A stretch of DNA of 64,000 bases from Blastobasis lacticolella (taxonomy: Eukaryota; Arthropoda; Insecta; Lepidoptera; Blastobasidae). The stretch's first letter is position 1. Each line of letters begins with the position of its first letter. Where the stretch lies: the NCBI GenBank assembly GCA_905147135.1, contig LR990050.1:20582001-20646000 (forward strand), written 5' to 3'. Shown one piece after another: positions 1 to 11,716 of the stretch. The notes under the pieces are model-generated. The model worked only from the letters and a program-made list of their open reading frames with translations, was not told the DNA's origin and made no database searches. A program made the position numbers and the translations under genes.

Positions 1-1300
1 ACTACATTTATATGTATAGGGGAGAGTTGTATAAAACCTCATAATTTCGAAAACTATTATTAGCATCTATCGGTCTTGTGGTGAATTGTGTGTCTCCTGA
101 TGGCATTACAGTTTGTAACAGGTATTTTGCGCGGAAATTTCGATTTAATCAGAGATTTTTATTCAAAATCAAAGAAATGTTACCGATTCTCATTTTGATT
201 TTGATTACAGTAAATAAACTTTACATTTACACGTCTGTTATGATATGATGAGTATATCAAAGATTAAGGATAGTATAAAAAAAGTTTACTGTAATGAAAT
301 GTTTATATGAAATTTATTTATTCCATTTTTATTAAAAATTGTACATACCGAGTAAGTATCATTGTTGAAATCGATATTATATTACTGTTAGGGCTATATT
401 AATTTTCTTTAGCTTTCAAATGCAAATTGAATGCCCATCATTGGCCCTTCAGTGGACAATACTGAATATAATAAAAAAATGAAACTAGCTTCGGTCCGCG
501 AATTTATTCGCGCAGAATTTCGTTACACTCTGCTCCCACGGGAAGTAGCAAAAAGAGCAGGAGTTTCAAACTTCCGTCCATTCATCCATGCATGGTCTCA
601 ACTTTATTTTTTATAGTAATAGTAGGTAGTATAATAGAAATGGGTTACGATCGGGTATCACTAAAAACATACACGGTTATGCAATTTTTGGAAAAATAAT
701 TTACCTGTACATCCAATTGCTTTTGTTAAATTAACTGATTATGTTTTCGTTAGTTGTATGTTTTTTATTTAGTTGTGTCGTATGTAGCTTAGGGTCCCGG
801 TTTTGCCCCATCTTCCCCTACTTAGAATAGAAATAAAAAGATAGAAATTCACAGGCACACATACAAAAAGTACAAAAGAAGGTGCCGGCCAACAAAATGA
901 ATATGGGCAATTTAGACAGCATGATATATCCTAAATTTTTTTATTACAACAGTTTTTTAATACAGCTGTGCGACAATCCTTTAGAGTGTTTCTTGAAACT
1001 TTTTTTTATGCTACTCAGTGACAAGCGAGCAGACAGCCCACCTGGTGGTAAGTGGTAACTGTCGCCCATAACATTTACGATTGCAGGTAACAAAAATGCA
1101 AAATAGAATGAAGTATTATAGAAAACTAATTACTTTTCAGTTTTTGGGGAGGTACATTCTAAATTTTTGATACTTTATAATATGTAGGGATATATTTCTG
1201 CTGCTCGCAGAGTAAATACAGCATTGACCCAGTTCATTAACTAGTGGCATCAGTCAGTCGACTACTGCTTTAGAGGCAAATCGCCGATCAGCGTTTTTAG
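1..1300. other. Intronic or intergenic AT-rich DNA, no gene recognised
   Basis: I see no convincing exon here. Upstream exons of the palmitoyltransferase gene (its ankyrin-repeat half) are expected to lie to the left of the window. Around 1008-1075 there is a stretch containing CCACCTGGTGGTAAGTGG, which resembles the tail of dispersed lepidopteran repeats and is probably a SINE/LINE relic. The short open frame at 431-616 has no recognisable features and I do not call it a gene. Confidence 0.4.
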
Positions 1301-1576
1301 CCTAGCTGGCAAGCGCGACGTGATGAATCTGAGGTGGAGTCCAGCAGTGACCCGTTGCGCGTTGGGCGGCCGCAGAAGTTCCGGTGGTGGACGGCGTGGC
1401 TGGCGCCGTTCGTGGCGTTCTATCTGGCGGGGCTGGCGCTGGAGCTGGCGGCGCCCGCGCTGGCGAAGGCCGCGCTGCTCGTCGTGCTGCTCGCCGCGCT
1501 GCAGGGGCTCAACAACGCGCTCTTCGACGACGACCTCAAGAACCTCTTCCCGCTCAGCGTCTACCTCTCCACCAAG
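1301..1576 (+). CDS. Hip14: Hip14-type palmitoyltransferase, membrane exon (third-last)
   Basis: This is an internal exon of a DHHC palmitoyltransferase of the Hip14/ZDHHC17 (ankyrin-DHHC) type. The translation has two hydrophobic segments (WWTAWLAPFVAFYLAGLALE and LAKAALLVVLLAALQGLNN), followed by FDDDLKNLFPLSVYLSTK, and it ends exactly at a GTACTC donor at 1577 in phase 0. These would be the first two transmembrane helices, after the cytosolic ankyrin repeats, of an enzyme that anchors in Golgi or vesicle membranes and S-acylates cysteines. The donor is clear but the acceptor is not: AG dinucleotides at 1299-1300, 1304-1305 and 1374-1375 are all possible, and only the part from 1376 onward is certain. 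The exon is very GC-rich compared with its introns. No start codon is expected because the N-terminal half lies outside the window. Confidence 0.7.
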
Positions 1577-1783
1577 GTACTCGTATACACCCAGGGACCG
1601 TTCATTTTGTATGGCTGTGTAGTTTTGTTGCTCCTTCGTTATCAAACGGCTCAACCGATGTGGATGGAACTTGTTCTTGCACACTTGTTGTACAGTAGGT
1701 ATTCTACATTTTTTCAGAATATGTTTTCAATTTTGTATAATACAGCTGCCGGTTATTTTCTCGATTTCAGTTTTTCTGCCATA

Positions 1784-2039
1784 TGCGCTTATTACACATG
1801 CCTAAATTCAGTTACTAAATTCAGAAGCAAAAAGCGTGAGAGCAAATCAAAGTGACATGTATGGCTTATAGAATAAGGTAAATTTTTGTATCACTTATAT
1901 TATGTTACGTGTCGCTCCGCTTTACAAAAGCTGTAATACAAAAATGGACCTTATTGAATGAGCATTCCATTTTGATTTGGTCCTACGCTTTTTGCTTCTG
2001 AATTTAGTAACTGAATTTAGGTATGTGTAATAAGCGCAA
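1784..2039. repeat. Foldback (inverted-repeat) element in Hip14 intron
   Basis: The arms at about 1784-1891 and 1934-2039 are reverse complements over roughly 105 nt with a limited number of mismatches. The best-conserved part contains CTAAATTCAGTTACTAAATT. The loop is only about 40 nt. No coding potential is visible. It behaves like a MITE or foldback element. I could not define target duplications. Confidence 0.75.
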
Positions 2040-2250
2040 TAATAGCAAAAGTTGTTTGTTATGTTTGTTATAACGAGCAAATGCATACTGTATACCTTAG
2101 GAACATACACACTTGCGCTCGCATCCCACAAGGATAAACTAAATCTGTGAAGTGTTACAACCTACCAAGGTCAAGTCAAGGTTATGCTAACTCGCCGCGT
2201 ACTCCCGTTGTCCCCCACACGTAGCACGCTTTTTGACGCTTTATGTAATT

Positions 2251-2701
2251 TTAGCAGAATGTCAGATTAGCAGAATGTCAGATCAGCAGAATGTCAGATC
2301 AGCAGAATGTCAGATCAGCAGAATGTCAGATCAGCAGAATGCCAGATTAGCAGAATGCCAGATTAGCAGAATGCCAGATTAGCAGAATGCCAGATTAGCT
2401 GAATGCCAGATTAGCAGAATGCCAGATTAGCAGAATGCCAGATTAGCTGAATGCCAGATTAGCAGAATGCCAGATTAGCTGAATGCCAGATTAGCAGAAT
2501 GCCAGATTAGCTGAATGCCAGATTAGCTGAATGCCAGATTAGCAGAATGCCAGATTAGCAGAATGCCAGATTAGCTGAATTCCAGATTAGCTGAATGCCA
2601 GATTAGCTGAATGCCAGATTAGCAGAATGCCAGATTAGCAGAATGCCAGATTAGCAGAATGTCAGATTTGTATTATGCCAGATTAGTAAAATTGCCAGAT
2701 T
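2251..2701 (+). repeat. 16-bp minisatellite, about 28 units
   Basis: A tandem array of the unit TTAGCAGAATGCCAGA, with sub-variants (GTCAGATC at the left, TTAGCTGAATGCCAGA in the middle) that are themselves clustered, as expected from local unit duplication. It lies in the large intron between 1577 and 5510. A short relic with almost the same unit in the opposite orientation lies at 8657-8707. Confidence 0.9.
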
Positions 2702-2884
2702 AATTTTTCACATGACATTTCCGTGTTAGGCAAAAACTCAAGCGTGGCAATCGGTCATAATAAAATTCATATTAAAACAAAAAAGCTTCATCCAAATTCG
2801 TTCAGTCGTTCCGAAGATTATCGTGTACAAACAGACAGACCAAAATTTTTAAAATAATTTTTCTATTACTATCTCTTCATTGCC

Positions 2885-3660
2885 CTAAATCGATCGTCTT
2901 CTTAACAACTGCATAAGATTCATCTTTGGTTTGCGCAAGTATGATCATGTCTCGGTTAACCGAGCTAAGCTCAAGTGGCTTTCCATCCGACAACGCCGTA
3001 ACTTAAGAACTCTTTCTCTCCTTCATTCAATTTTACACGACCCAGCTATTCCAAAATACTTTTTTTTATTTTTTTATTTACTTAAAATGTAAATTCCAGT
3101 TTCTCTCTGATAACCACGACCGTAATCTCCGTTCTTCAAACAATCTTTTATTGAATTTCCCTCTTCATCGGACTGGGTTTATTTCTAATTCGTTTTCTTT
3201 AACAGCGATGAGACTCTGGAATGATCTTCCCCCTGACATAAGATTAATATCTAAGAAATTCTGTTTTAAGAGAGCAGTACATAACCATTTCCTGAACACT
3301 CCTTAGCTCCTAATTTATTCTTTGTTCCTTTATTCCTTTTTCATCTCTTTTCTTCATAAAGCCTCAAGTACCTGAATAATTTTGGGTAACTCATGCAGTT
3401 AATTAATTAATTAATTAGTGTAAAATATATTTTGCTACTTTTAACTTTTAGTGTATTTATTATTATTATTTATTTAATTTTTTATAAATTTGATTGTGGT
3501 TGAATAAGCTTTTGTGTAATCTTTACTTGTAAGTAATCTTCCTGCACCGCATACCTTTTGTCAATTGTTATCTCTCCTGGTAGACTGGTAGATAATGCTA
3601 TTTTAGCTTTAAGTCCGCCAATGTACTGTTTGTGCATGAAGTATAAATAAATAAATAAAT
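2885..3660 (+). mobile_element. 3' end of a degraded LINE (CR1/Daphne-like)
   Basis: Conceptual translation near 3205-3305 gives MRLWNDLPPDI followed by a basic stretch and a stop. This is the typical extreme C-terminus of reverse-transcriptase ORFs of CR1-related LINEs. The frame is interrupted upstream. The element ends in an AAAT-type microsatellite at about 3643-3660, which is how CR1-group elements often end instead of poly(A). Just upstream (about 2760-2850) is the tail of another lepidopteran repeat, containing ACAAACAGACAGACC. Assignment to the exact clade is inference. Confidence 0.6.
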
Positions 3661-3874
3661 TATTTTTTTGTGAATAAACTCGAATGTACAGACAATTTTG
3701 TTAACTATTTTATTATATGTAAAGATGTTTAAATAGTGTAACGTCAGTGCTAATATAACCTTTTACAGCTTTTTCGACATTTAAATTCCTCATCCTGCCT
3801 CCATCCATTCCACCAACTGCTTCCATCATCAGAGCTCCTATTTTGAACCGCCTGCACCCGATGTCACACCCAGC

Positions 3875-4410
3875 AGAGGCGCCGATCTCCAATAGCATAC
3901 CGCCCTCTGGAATGACGTCACAGAATTCGTACCGCCGCCGCGCCGGCCGATCTCAGTATCGGTCAAAATGAACGAAATGTATGACGAGTTGGGAGCATAG
4001 TAACGATATGTTTCGCACTTTGATTTTGAAACATCGTATTTTTTCATTGAATAAAATGCTAGAATTGCACTTTATAATAGAATATTTTAAAATTATTTAT
4101 GTCCTTTTAAATTTTTAGAACATCAAATGCGCCGTTACATTTATTTATGAAATCAAAATTATAAAGCGTGAAAATGAATTTAGGGCTTAGTGTTAGTGGA
4201 ACGGAACATGAATAGATGTCATTGTTGGTTGTTGGCGGACGTTCTTTCCTTTATGTAGTCTACGGCCGACTTTGTGGTCGTTTAAAATCTTACATTTCAG
4301 TCCATTTCACTGGATAAACCCTATCATAGGGCCCATCCGAAATGCATGTTGTGACGTCATTCCAGTGGGTGGGATCATGCTACTGGAGATCGACGGTGCC
4401 ACTGCAGGTC
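3875..4410. repeat. Imperfect inverted repeats about 0.45 kb apart
   Basis: The left arm near 3870-3925 contains CTCTGGAATGACGTCAC. The right arm near 4350-4405 is its reverse complement with small indels (GTGACGTCATTCCAGTGG). The region between the arms has no coding capacity. It is probably a decayed inverted-repeat transposon in the Hip14 intron. Confidence 0.5.
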
Positions 4411-4493
4411 GTAGATCGGGCGCAGCGCAACAAACATGATTCTGAGCTGCGTATATAGCAAACCAGCACGATCCTCAGCTGCGTAGACTGAAG

Positions 4494-4935
4494 AGCTGCG
4501 AGCGCTGGACGGTGTTGGTTAGCGATAAAGCGGCCGAAGCCAATCTACCGGCTTTCGTAAAAGTTGTCTGCTAGAATTCGAACTCACTTTTAAGTCACGG
4601 CACACAACACTGACCCGTATCACTCACTGTTTTAGTCTTATTTCGACCTGGTTCTGATTTTAGAGAATGAATCACTGGTGACCAAGTATTCGATAACCTA
4701 AATCCGTCCTCATGATTGAAATTTGTATATTTCGTGATTTCGATGGCTTCCCTAACTAAACGTGGAGTGTAGTGTTGTTTAGTAAATAACTAAGAGGTGT
4801 TGGCTTCGGCCGCTTTATCGCTATCCTACACGACCGACGCTCGCAGCGTTCCAGTCGTCCCGTGACCACGATGCATGCAACTGCGTCGAAATATCGGGCT
4901 ACTCGTCAACAAAGGTCCGCGGTAGGATAACCGGA
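4494..4935. repeat. Inverted repeat element sharing sequence with the 12.9-kb foldback
   Basis: Arms at 4494-4544 and 4799-4848 are reverse complements over about 50 nt, with the core TAGCGATAAAGCGGCCGAAG. Immediately right of the second arm, GCATGCAACTG.GTCGAAATATCG recurs in the foldback element at 12898-13193. The two regions therefore probably belong to related non-autonomous families. Confidence 0.5.
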
Positions 4936-5339
4936 ATATACCTTTAAAATGTGTAGTAATAACCGCGATAATTTAAAACATTATAACTTTATTCCGATAA
5001 CCGTCTGTAATCGATATTACATTCCTAGGGATTAATTGATAATGCTGATATTAAGACCTTTTGCTGTGTCATCTACACTAAAATTTGCAACTAATGCCGT
5101 GTTCCAATATAGAGCGGGAAGCGGCAAATGCGCGCGGCCGCGCCGCCGCGTACTTGGTTGTTCGCTCTATGTTCCCGATATCATTATCTATTGCCGATTG
5201 ACAAAGATACCGTCCTAAATTTCGTGGGAACTTTACAAGATTATAGAGTTCTAATTCCAGATAAGTAAAAGGCTCGATCGCGTGCGAGATAACTCTTGTT
5301 AGCTGTTTTGATTTGCGTTGGAGTAAGCAAGACAAAAAG

Positions 5340-5395
5340 TTATATGAAGCCGCAGCGCACGCATCCGATTTTACGCGGACGAAGTCGCGAAAAAA
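5340..5395 (+). repeat. Lepidopteran SINE/RTE tail relic
   Basis: The segment TTTTACGCGGACGAAGTCGC followed by an A-run is a familiar dispersed-repeat signature of lepidopteran genomes (RTE-derived 3' tails). It is one of the clues to the host order. It lies just upstream of the penultimate Hip14 exon. Confidence 0.45.
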
Positions 5396-5510
5396 AAACG
5401 ATAGTCAACATTTTTGGTATATTCAAAATAATTGCTTAATTATTAAAATTATTTCTTCCAAATCTGGCCTTTATTTACTTAGCCGTTTTGGTTGTTTGTC
5501 GACTCTGCAG

Positions 5511-5672
5511 ATATGGTTCTACATAACGTGGATGGCGTTCATCGCGGGTGCGGTGGGCGCGCTGCCCACGGCCGCGTTCTTCGGCAGCTCGGCCGTGCTC
5601 TGGTACTTCTTCCTGCGCGCGTGGCGCTCCGACCCGGGCGTCATCACCGCCACCCGCCAGGACAAGTTCCGG
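5511..5672 (+). CDS. Hip14: Hip14-type palmitoyltransferase, penultimate exon
   Basis: This 162-nt exon is flanked by a CTCTGCAG acceptor and a GTGAGC donor, both in phase 0, so it joins its neighbours without breaking frame. It encodes a hydrophobic helix (IWFYITWMAFIAGAVGALP) and a second hydrophobic stretch, then RAWRSDPGVITATRQDKFR. The S-D-P-G-x-I segment is characteristic of the loop leading into the cysteine-rich DHHC domain in the Hip14 family. Codon use is strongly GC-biased, like the exons on either side, which separates it from the AT-rich intron DNA. The 3.9-kb upstream intron and 1.05-kb downstream intron are both filled with mobile-element debris. Confidence 0.8.
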
Positions 5673-6214
5673 GTGAGCGCAGCCACCAACTACACGCCAC
5701 CTATTCGCCTCACTCACCGACCACGGTTCACCTGCTACACTCACATTACCCACGCTCTCTTCACGAACAAACACCAGCCCCAAATGTTTAGTTTGAGCGA
5801 CCCCCCTTATCCAGTTTATCACTTCACTGGTGGCCCCGGCGCGACTTCGTTCGCGTGGCGTCCTGCCCTTACTCTACCCTACCTACACCTACTGTACTCC
5901 AACTTACCATTTCTTTTCTTGCTTGTAAACCTTTCTCTTGAATCACTTTTATCTATTGTTGAAAAAGTCATTAAAATCCGTTGCTAATGAGATCTATGCG
6001 TACATTCATAGGGACAAACGGCGGGAAGCGCCTTTGTTTATACTATGTAAAGATTAATCATCAAAAAAAGGTGTTACGGTTTTTACTCGGCGATGTCAAT
6101 CCATCGTACCTTAAATATTTATTTATTTTGATTCACCAACAGTTTCTACACAAGATACATAGGTGTAATCTATAAAAAATACATTTTGTTGTCTAGTTTT
6201 AAGTGTTAAACCAA

Positions 6215-6655
6215 TTATAGGTTAACACATCTTGAATGGGTGATCCGAGATGCCAAATCGTTGATAAATTTGAGGAAGAGTAGCGGACCCAAATGCGATC
6301 CTTGGGGAACCCCGGAAGTGGCCTCAAATGTGTCCGACACGTTCCCATAAACTGCCATAACCTTTTGTGTGCGCGATGACATGTATGATTTCATCCAACG
6401 AAGTACACTACCACAAACTCCTACTCCGGACAATTTCAAAATATGCAAATCGTGATTCACTCTATCGAACGCCTTGCTTATACCAGTGTGTGCTGCATCG
6501 ACTTGAGGTCCTTGGTCTACAGATTCAGCTAAATCACTGAAGTATTGAGTAAGATTGGTGGTTGGGGACATTCCATTACGGAACTCATGTTGACTTGCTA
6601 CTAAAGTTGCACTTACAAGATCCGAAATTTCATTTAATAATCACCTGGGCCCACT
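6215..6655 (-). pseudogene. Non-LTR reverse transcriptase fragment in Hip14 intron
   Basis: The minus-strand frame shows reverse-transcriptase motifs in the right order: AFDRVNHD (the first catalytic Asp region, with the preceding lysine retained but the neighbourhood altered) and SGVPQGSHLGPLLFLKFIND. No YxDD block follows, so only the middle of the domain is present. Both ends are missing. It is a dead LINE fragment of the jockey/CR1 type in the 1-kb intron just before the catalytic Hip14 exon, antisense to the gene. The clade is uncertain. Confidence 0.7.
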
Positions 6656-6721
6656 CATGGTCACCCCGCACAATCTCCCAACAACGACATCCCCGCAACT
6701 GACGCCCCTCCGCCGCCGCAG

Positions 6722-7408
6722 ACGATAATCGAGCTGTCGGAGAGCGCGCGCGGCGGCTTCGAGCCGGCGCGGTTCTGCTCGGCGTGCCTGGTGCGGCGCC
6801 CGCTGCGCTCCAAGCACTGCTCCGTCTGCAACCGCTGCGTCGCCAAGTTCGACCACCACTGCCCCTGGGTGGGCAACTGCATCGGCGCCAACAACCACCG
6901 CCACTTCGTGGGGTTCCTCGTCAGCCTGGTGGGCATGAACGCGTGGATGCTGTGGGGCGGCGCGCGGGCGCTGGACGCGCAGTGCCCCGCGGAGCCCGGC
7001 GCCGCCTCGCCCGCGCCGCCGCTGGCCTCGCTGCCGCGCTGGGCGCACTGCAACGCCTGGCTGGTGTGGGTGCTGCTGCACGCCGCCTTCCACCTGTTCT
7101 GGGTGGCCGTGCTCGCGTGCTGCCAGCTGTACCTGGTGGTGTGCCTCGGCATGACCACCAACGAGCAGCTGAACCGCGGCCGCTACCGGCACTTCCAGGC
7201 GCGCGGCGGCCGCTCGCCGTTCACGCGCGGCCCGCTGCGGAACTGCGCCGACTTCTTCCAGTGCCGGCTGCTGGCCGGCTGCGGCGTGGAGCCGCGCCCG
7301 CGCGACTGGGCCGCGCCCGACCTCGAGCCGGAGCCGGAGCCCGCGGCCGCGCCCGGGGCGGACGGGGACGCGCTCGCGCCCAAGGACCGCGCGCACCACT
7401 ACGTCTGA
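6722..7408 (+). CDS. Hip14: Hip14/ZDHHC17-type palmitoyltransferase, catalytic C-terminal exon
   Basis: This last exon carries the catalytic domain. It opens after a GCCGCAG acceptor in phase 0 with TIIELSE, followed by the cysteine-rich domain: [20 protein letters not shown] and then [15 protein letters not shown], with the intact Asp-His-His-Cys motif. In this enzyme class the DHHC cysteine forms the acyl intermediate and the other Cys/His residues bind two zinc ions. Two further hydrophobic segments follow ([15 protein letters not shown] and [20 protein letters not shown]), then MTTNEQLN, matching the TTxE motif of DHHC enzymes, and a short tail ending DRAHHYV. All catalytic residues are present, so the gene appears functional. 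Hip14 proteins modify synaptic and huntingtin-associated proteins. The stop is at 7406-7408. The assignment to Hip14 rather than another ankyrin-DHHC paralogue rests on the surrounding motifs. Confidence 0.88.
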   Translation, partial: TIIELSESARGGFEPARFCSACLVRRPLRSKHCSVCNRCVAKFDHHCPWVGNCIGANNHRHFVGFLVSLVGMNAWMLWGGARALDAQCPAEPGAASPAPPLASLPRWAHCNAWLVWVLLHAAFHLFWVAVLACCQLYLVVCLGMTTNEQLNRGRYRHFQARGGRSPFTRGPLRNCADFFQCRLLAGCGVEPRPRDWAAPDLEPEPEPAAAPGADGDALAPKDRAHHYV

Positions 7409-9450
7409 GCGCCGCCCCCGCCCCCGCCCCCGCCCCCGCCCCGATCGAAGCTTCGCATTGTAGTGTCACAAATCGTTTTATCACTCGATATTACATGTAT
7501 TTACCAAAGTATTTTTTAATATTCCAGAATATTGTAATGTTAACGACGATGTCTTAAAGGTGTAGAAAATGTAATATGTACATAGTATGAATTCTTTCCG
7601 GGGCTGCGAGCCCGGGCCGTTTATTTTAATGATGACTCGGACCGTGTGCGTCCAGAGGGAGACGTGTATAGGATTCATTTTTGAGTGCGGCACTCGTCAC
7701 GAGTCTATTTCTCTACGCTCGCGTTGGCTCGAGCCGGATATCCGCCGTATTATAGAGTTGCGGCCTAGTTGATCGATTCGGCGCCGTCTACTTAACACGA
7801 ACACTCCCGCGCTTAATATTATCCAAACATATTTAGATAAATGTCACTAAAACGAACAAAATCCTTTTATATTATTTTTTACCATTTACCAGTCTACGAC
7901 TTTTGTATAGTAATTTTTATATGTATGAATATAGTATGTACGTGCGTGTTTCTAATTCCATGCAAAAGTAAACAACGACTAAGGCTGGCTTGCGCGAAAT
8001 GCTTAAACACATTTAAGAATTATGTTAACGTCGTTTGGTATGAAATTTTGTGTTTATCTTGAGCTTAAATACGATTAAGAATTTGGTGCAAGCCGCCGTA
8101 AAAATAACGTTAATTCTAAATGGACAAAGTATGCCTCTATCCGGAAATTTGAATGTGATATTAATTTTCTTTTGCACGGAATTAAAAGCATAGAAAAACA
8201 GTTTTATCCAATTGACTTGGAACAGACTTGAGCTTGTGAGTTCGACTAGAGATGTGTCAACTGTGTAGGAGGACAAGCCGACTATCGCCAATTTCATTCG
8301 GCGTCTAGCCAGAAGTTTCGGCTAGGACCGCCGTCGATAGGCTAGCCGAAGTTGCGATTTCAGTGTGATATACATATCGTTACAGACAGTATTAAAATAA
8401 CAAACCAATCACTATTTACTGTTATTTCTATTCACTGTTTCTCTTACTACTGTTTTGATATTTAAATTGGTTGGTGGCCTTTACGGCACAGTAGAGGCTG
8501 CTGTGGTCGAGGCCAGCCTTTGAAGTTCATCCGGCCGTTTCTGCGACATTGAAATGCCCGTTATGTTGGTGATAAATCTATGTTTAGTGTAAAATTATAA
8601 GAAAAGACTTTCTGCAAATTTGTTATTGTGGATTGAGTATTGATTTCATATCTTCATTTCTGCAAATCTGGCATTCTGCAAATCTGACATTCTGTAAATC
8701 TGACATAATCGTCAAAACCGTCATATCTACCTTCAGTATGTAACCTACATATACTCTATTATGTAAGTACATCCGGTGTACTTATCCGAAGAAATTGTGA
8801 ATGAAGAGCAATAATTTATTAATTTATTAAATCATAATTAACTTATTATTATTTATACTCATACAATAATTTAGACATGATTAGGTAGGCCTTTTTCATT
8901 GAAAGCGGGGACCGCCGGCCCCGCATCGAGCTACCTCATTAGATCCTCCTGCGATCATTTCAAAAGACGCTTTGACAGCTAATGGCAAGGTTTTAAAGGT
9001 CCCTAGATCCCTAACGTGAGAAGAGTTCGTTTTTACTAAGTAAAAAAGGGCGGGCAATGGGTAGAGTTGCAATGTCTTCTAGTTAGTGGGAGCCAACATG
9101 GCAAAATTATGAAGAAGCCATAAATATCGATATGAAAGTTAAACTATTCCCTAGAACTTTTTGTGCCTCTCATTGTGACTCCATTCCATTGATACGCTTT
9201 TGTAAATAGCAAATTGTCAAAGTTGTGAATGTTTTTGATAAGTTCATTGATCCATTGGGTTAATTAATAACGTAATGTTTGGGCGATGCGAGAGTTAGGT
9301 AGTCACCGTATGTAGTTGCAAGTGCCATGGAGTGTGGCGGCTCGGCTCTGCTATCGTGCCTCATACGACACCTAATAGCTTAATATTTGTTTATGCAAAT
9401 AAACCTTGTGTATATTGTAAAATACGTAAAACTGTTAAATTAAATTGCAT
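7409..9450 (+). other. Hip14 3' UTR and downstream intergenic DNA
   Basis: Directly after the stop is a (CCCCCG)n run at 7412-7442, then AT-rich sequence with several possible polyadenylation signals (for example AAATAAA near 9404). I cannot tell where the transcript ends. The open frames at 7587-7772 and 8025-8297 look like chance. Nothing else coding is seen. Confidence 0.4.
8657..8707 (-). repeat. Short relic of the 16-bp minisatellite, opposite orientation
   Basis: Three units of TTCTGCAAATCTGGCA and variants. The reverse complement, TGCCAGATTTGCAGAA, differs at one position from the unit of the array at 2251-2701. Confidence 0.65.
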
Positions 9451-9519
9451 TTCCGAACAATAGCTTATTCTTTTATTTGAATTCTTATTTAAGTTAAATG
9501 ACTGCTGAGTTACATACAC

Positions 9520-9564
9520 TAGTTAAACACTAACCGATGCATGAGCATCGTTAGTGTTTAACTA
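9520..9564. repeat. Short perfect-type hairpin
   Basis: The arms 9520-9540 and 9545-9564 (TAGTTAAACACTAA and its complement, plus CGATGC/GCATCG) pair with one bulged C and a 4-nt loop. The function is unknown. It may be the end of an inverted-repeat element. Confidence 0.6.
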
Positions 9565-9589
9565 TGTGATAAAACCTGCACATTCAAGC

Positions 9590-9975
9590 GGGCGACTGGA
9601 ACCATGATCCAATCTGGCCAGGTTTCCCGAACGCGGCCAGATGAGTCGTGCGCACAGCTGTATGGTCGCCGAAATATACGACACGCGGTTGCGGACGCCC
9701 GGCGCCCGGTCAGCTGAGTCCACGCCGCGAGTGCGCGGGCCTTCGCCGATTGAGTCCGATTGTGTTTGTATGGACCGGCGTTACGAGTCGTGCGCACTTG
9801 CGAAACGACACTGACAACCCAAGTGTTGCGAAAGACGGAGATAGCAGTCGCTCTACTGTACTCGTAATTACCTACCTGATCTGCCAAATCCTAGATCATG
9901 GTCAAGGCGGACCCCGGGCACTCGTGCGCGAAAGCACTACACGGACATTAACGTCAAGATGATGAAGTCTTGGGC
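9590..9975. other. GC-rich island without recognised gene
   Basis: This block is clearly richer in G+C than its surroundings and contains two open frames on opposite strands (9558-9887 and 9648-9962). Neither has recognisable domains or splice context. The duplicated GAGTCGTGCGCAC at about 9644 and 9787 suggests a repeat or a solo regulatory/LTR fragment. From 9976 to 10340 I see nothing. Confidence 0.3.
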
Positions 9976-10339
9976 ATAAGCGCGTCATGTGATTAAATCA
10001 ACTTCATGGCGTCCCGGTCGATGTAAAAATTGTTTTCTGGGCCTCTAGCGGGATTTAATACCTAATAATCACCGAAACTAAAGAAAAACGAGATCATGAC
10101 AGAAACAATATTTCACAGCGGCTGCAAGCCGCAAGAAGAAAAAGCACAGCTGCTGTTCCTCACAGAGACGCAGATCAGATGCCGAGACGGCGTACCCTTG
10201 CTACCCTGTGTATTCTCTCGAGCAGAGGTTCATTCCTCGTGCCGGATTCTATATGAAGGCTCGTGATGACATGGTATCGGGTATTTCAGAAATTTTAAGA
10301 GGTCTAGTTTCTCAATAGACGATACTGGCCAATACAGTT

Positions 10340-11400
10340 TTCTATTTTTTTTTTTATTGTAGGTAGGGGAAGTCCTCATGGACACATAGGACGGGAGGCC
10401 CAGGTAGTTCCGGACTCTTACCGACTAAAACCCCTACCTACCTATATATATCGGGCGTAGCCAGAGACTTTTTACATCATTGTTTAATTTTTGTTAACAA
10501 AATATTTTGTTGCAGAAGGTATCTCGGGAATTTCATTAGGGTGCGGTATGTGTCATTATACTGCCGCGAGCATGTTGCACCTCACTGCTAGTGCTCTACG
10601 TTCGCGCTCTATGTCACCATCATCATTGAGATCCTCCGTAAGCACGTGCTCTAAATACCTGAACACCATTACCCGCCGCTACGGCGATCCAAATAAACAC
10701 ACCGGAGGCACGATCTCCTGGCCTCTTCCACTCTTGAAAATGAGAAATTCTGTTTTGGAAATATTTCTCACATCGACAGTAATTTCTGTAATCACCATAT
10801 CGTCTGCATAACTTAAGTTGTTTACGCAGATGCCGCCTACATGACAGCCGATTTTGGTGCCCCTCAGATCCACAATGAGGTCATTTAGATATATGTTAAA
10901 GACGTCCGGAGACGTGAGTCCGCCCTGACGCATATCACAACCTAGCTAATAATCGTTAAGACTTGTCGTGTCCCCATCTTACAGTGCTCGTTTGATTGTC
11001 ATACCAACGCCTCAACAGACCAACTATCCTACCTGGTACCGCAGCGTTTACAAGTTTTGACAATTGCAAGTTATAATTTACCAGGTCGAAAACGCTACTG
11101 AGGTCAAGGAAACAAGCGTATACACTTGTATACTGTGTGCCTATAGGTACGCTTGTGTAATACCTAACGGTATTTTTCAGACTGAAGATAGCTGAATCTG
11201 TCAAAACACCGGGACGAAAACCAAACTGGGCATCACTGATACAAACTTCTTTCATTAACATTAGGTGTAAACGTCTTTCCAAAATTTTGCATATGATAGT
11301 ACCTAACGATATAGGCCTTTGGAGGTCTTGAGTAGGAGATGAGTTAAACTCCGTAGACAATTGTAGAATGGATGTATTTATAGAAAATGTGCCTAACTAT
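10340..11400 (-). pseudogene. Degraded LINE reverse transcriptase (two frames)
   Basis: The minus strand carries a decayed reverse-transcriptase domain. 11360-10956 shows RPISLGTIICKILERRL, then ISDAQFGFRPG, then ACFLDLSSVFDLVN (first catalytic Asp) and LLRRWYDNQ. After a frame break near 10945 the frame 10933-10679 continues with MRQGGLTSPDVFNIYLNDL and LSYADDMVI, the catalytic YADD box. Motif order and spacing fit an insect LINE ORF2. A poly(T) at 10342-10352 could be its poly(A) end on the minus strand, though the usual C-terminal part is not visible in between. The element is dead because of the frameshift and stops. Confidence 0.75.
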
Positions 11401-11716
11401 ATTTATCTAGTAAAATAGATATTTACAATGACCAATCGAAAAGCCCGCCGCGAGATAGCTCCCCGCGCATGCGCAGTAAGCGAACTAAGCCGAGCACTAA
11501 CCCGCGGTACGAAAGAAGAGACTTGTCAAATGGCAGTGGAGGGGATTTTACGCAGGTAATCGTATACATCGACTACAGCTAAGACACAGTGTACCAGCGG
11601 CGACTAGTCTTCAACTTTTAGTCGTTGCCAGGAGAGCTCTTCAAGTCGAAACTTAGTTTTTCACCGGATATTTTTTATTTTAATTCAGCAAATGGTTTGT
11701 CATGAATAAAAAATAA

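Noticed and set aside
1262..1684. 140-codon Arg/Glu-rich frame antisense to the first Hip14 exon
   Set aside because: It is the shadow of a GC-rich exon; the composition is typical of antisense reading of GC-biased codons and it has no domain.
2251..2701. CRISPR-like array
   Set aside because: The repeats are contiguous 16-bp units without unique spacers, in an animal intron; it is a minisatellite.
6641..7399. Long antisense frames over the catalytic Hip14 exon
   Set aside because: The sense strand has an intact DHHC domain with proper splice phase; the antisense frames are Arg/Ala/Pro-rich shadows.
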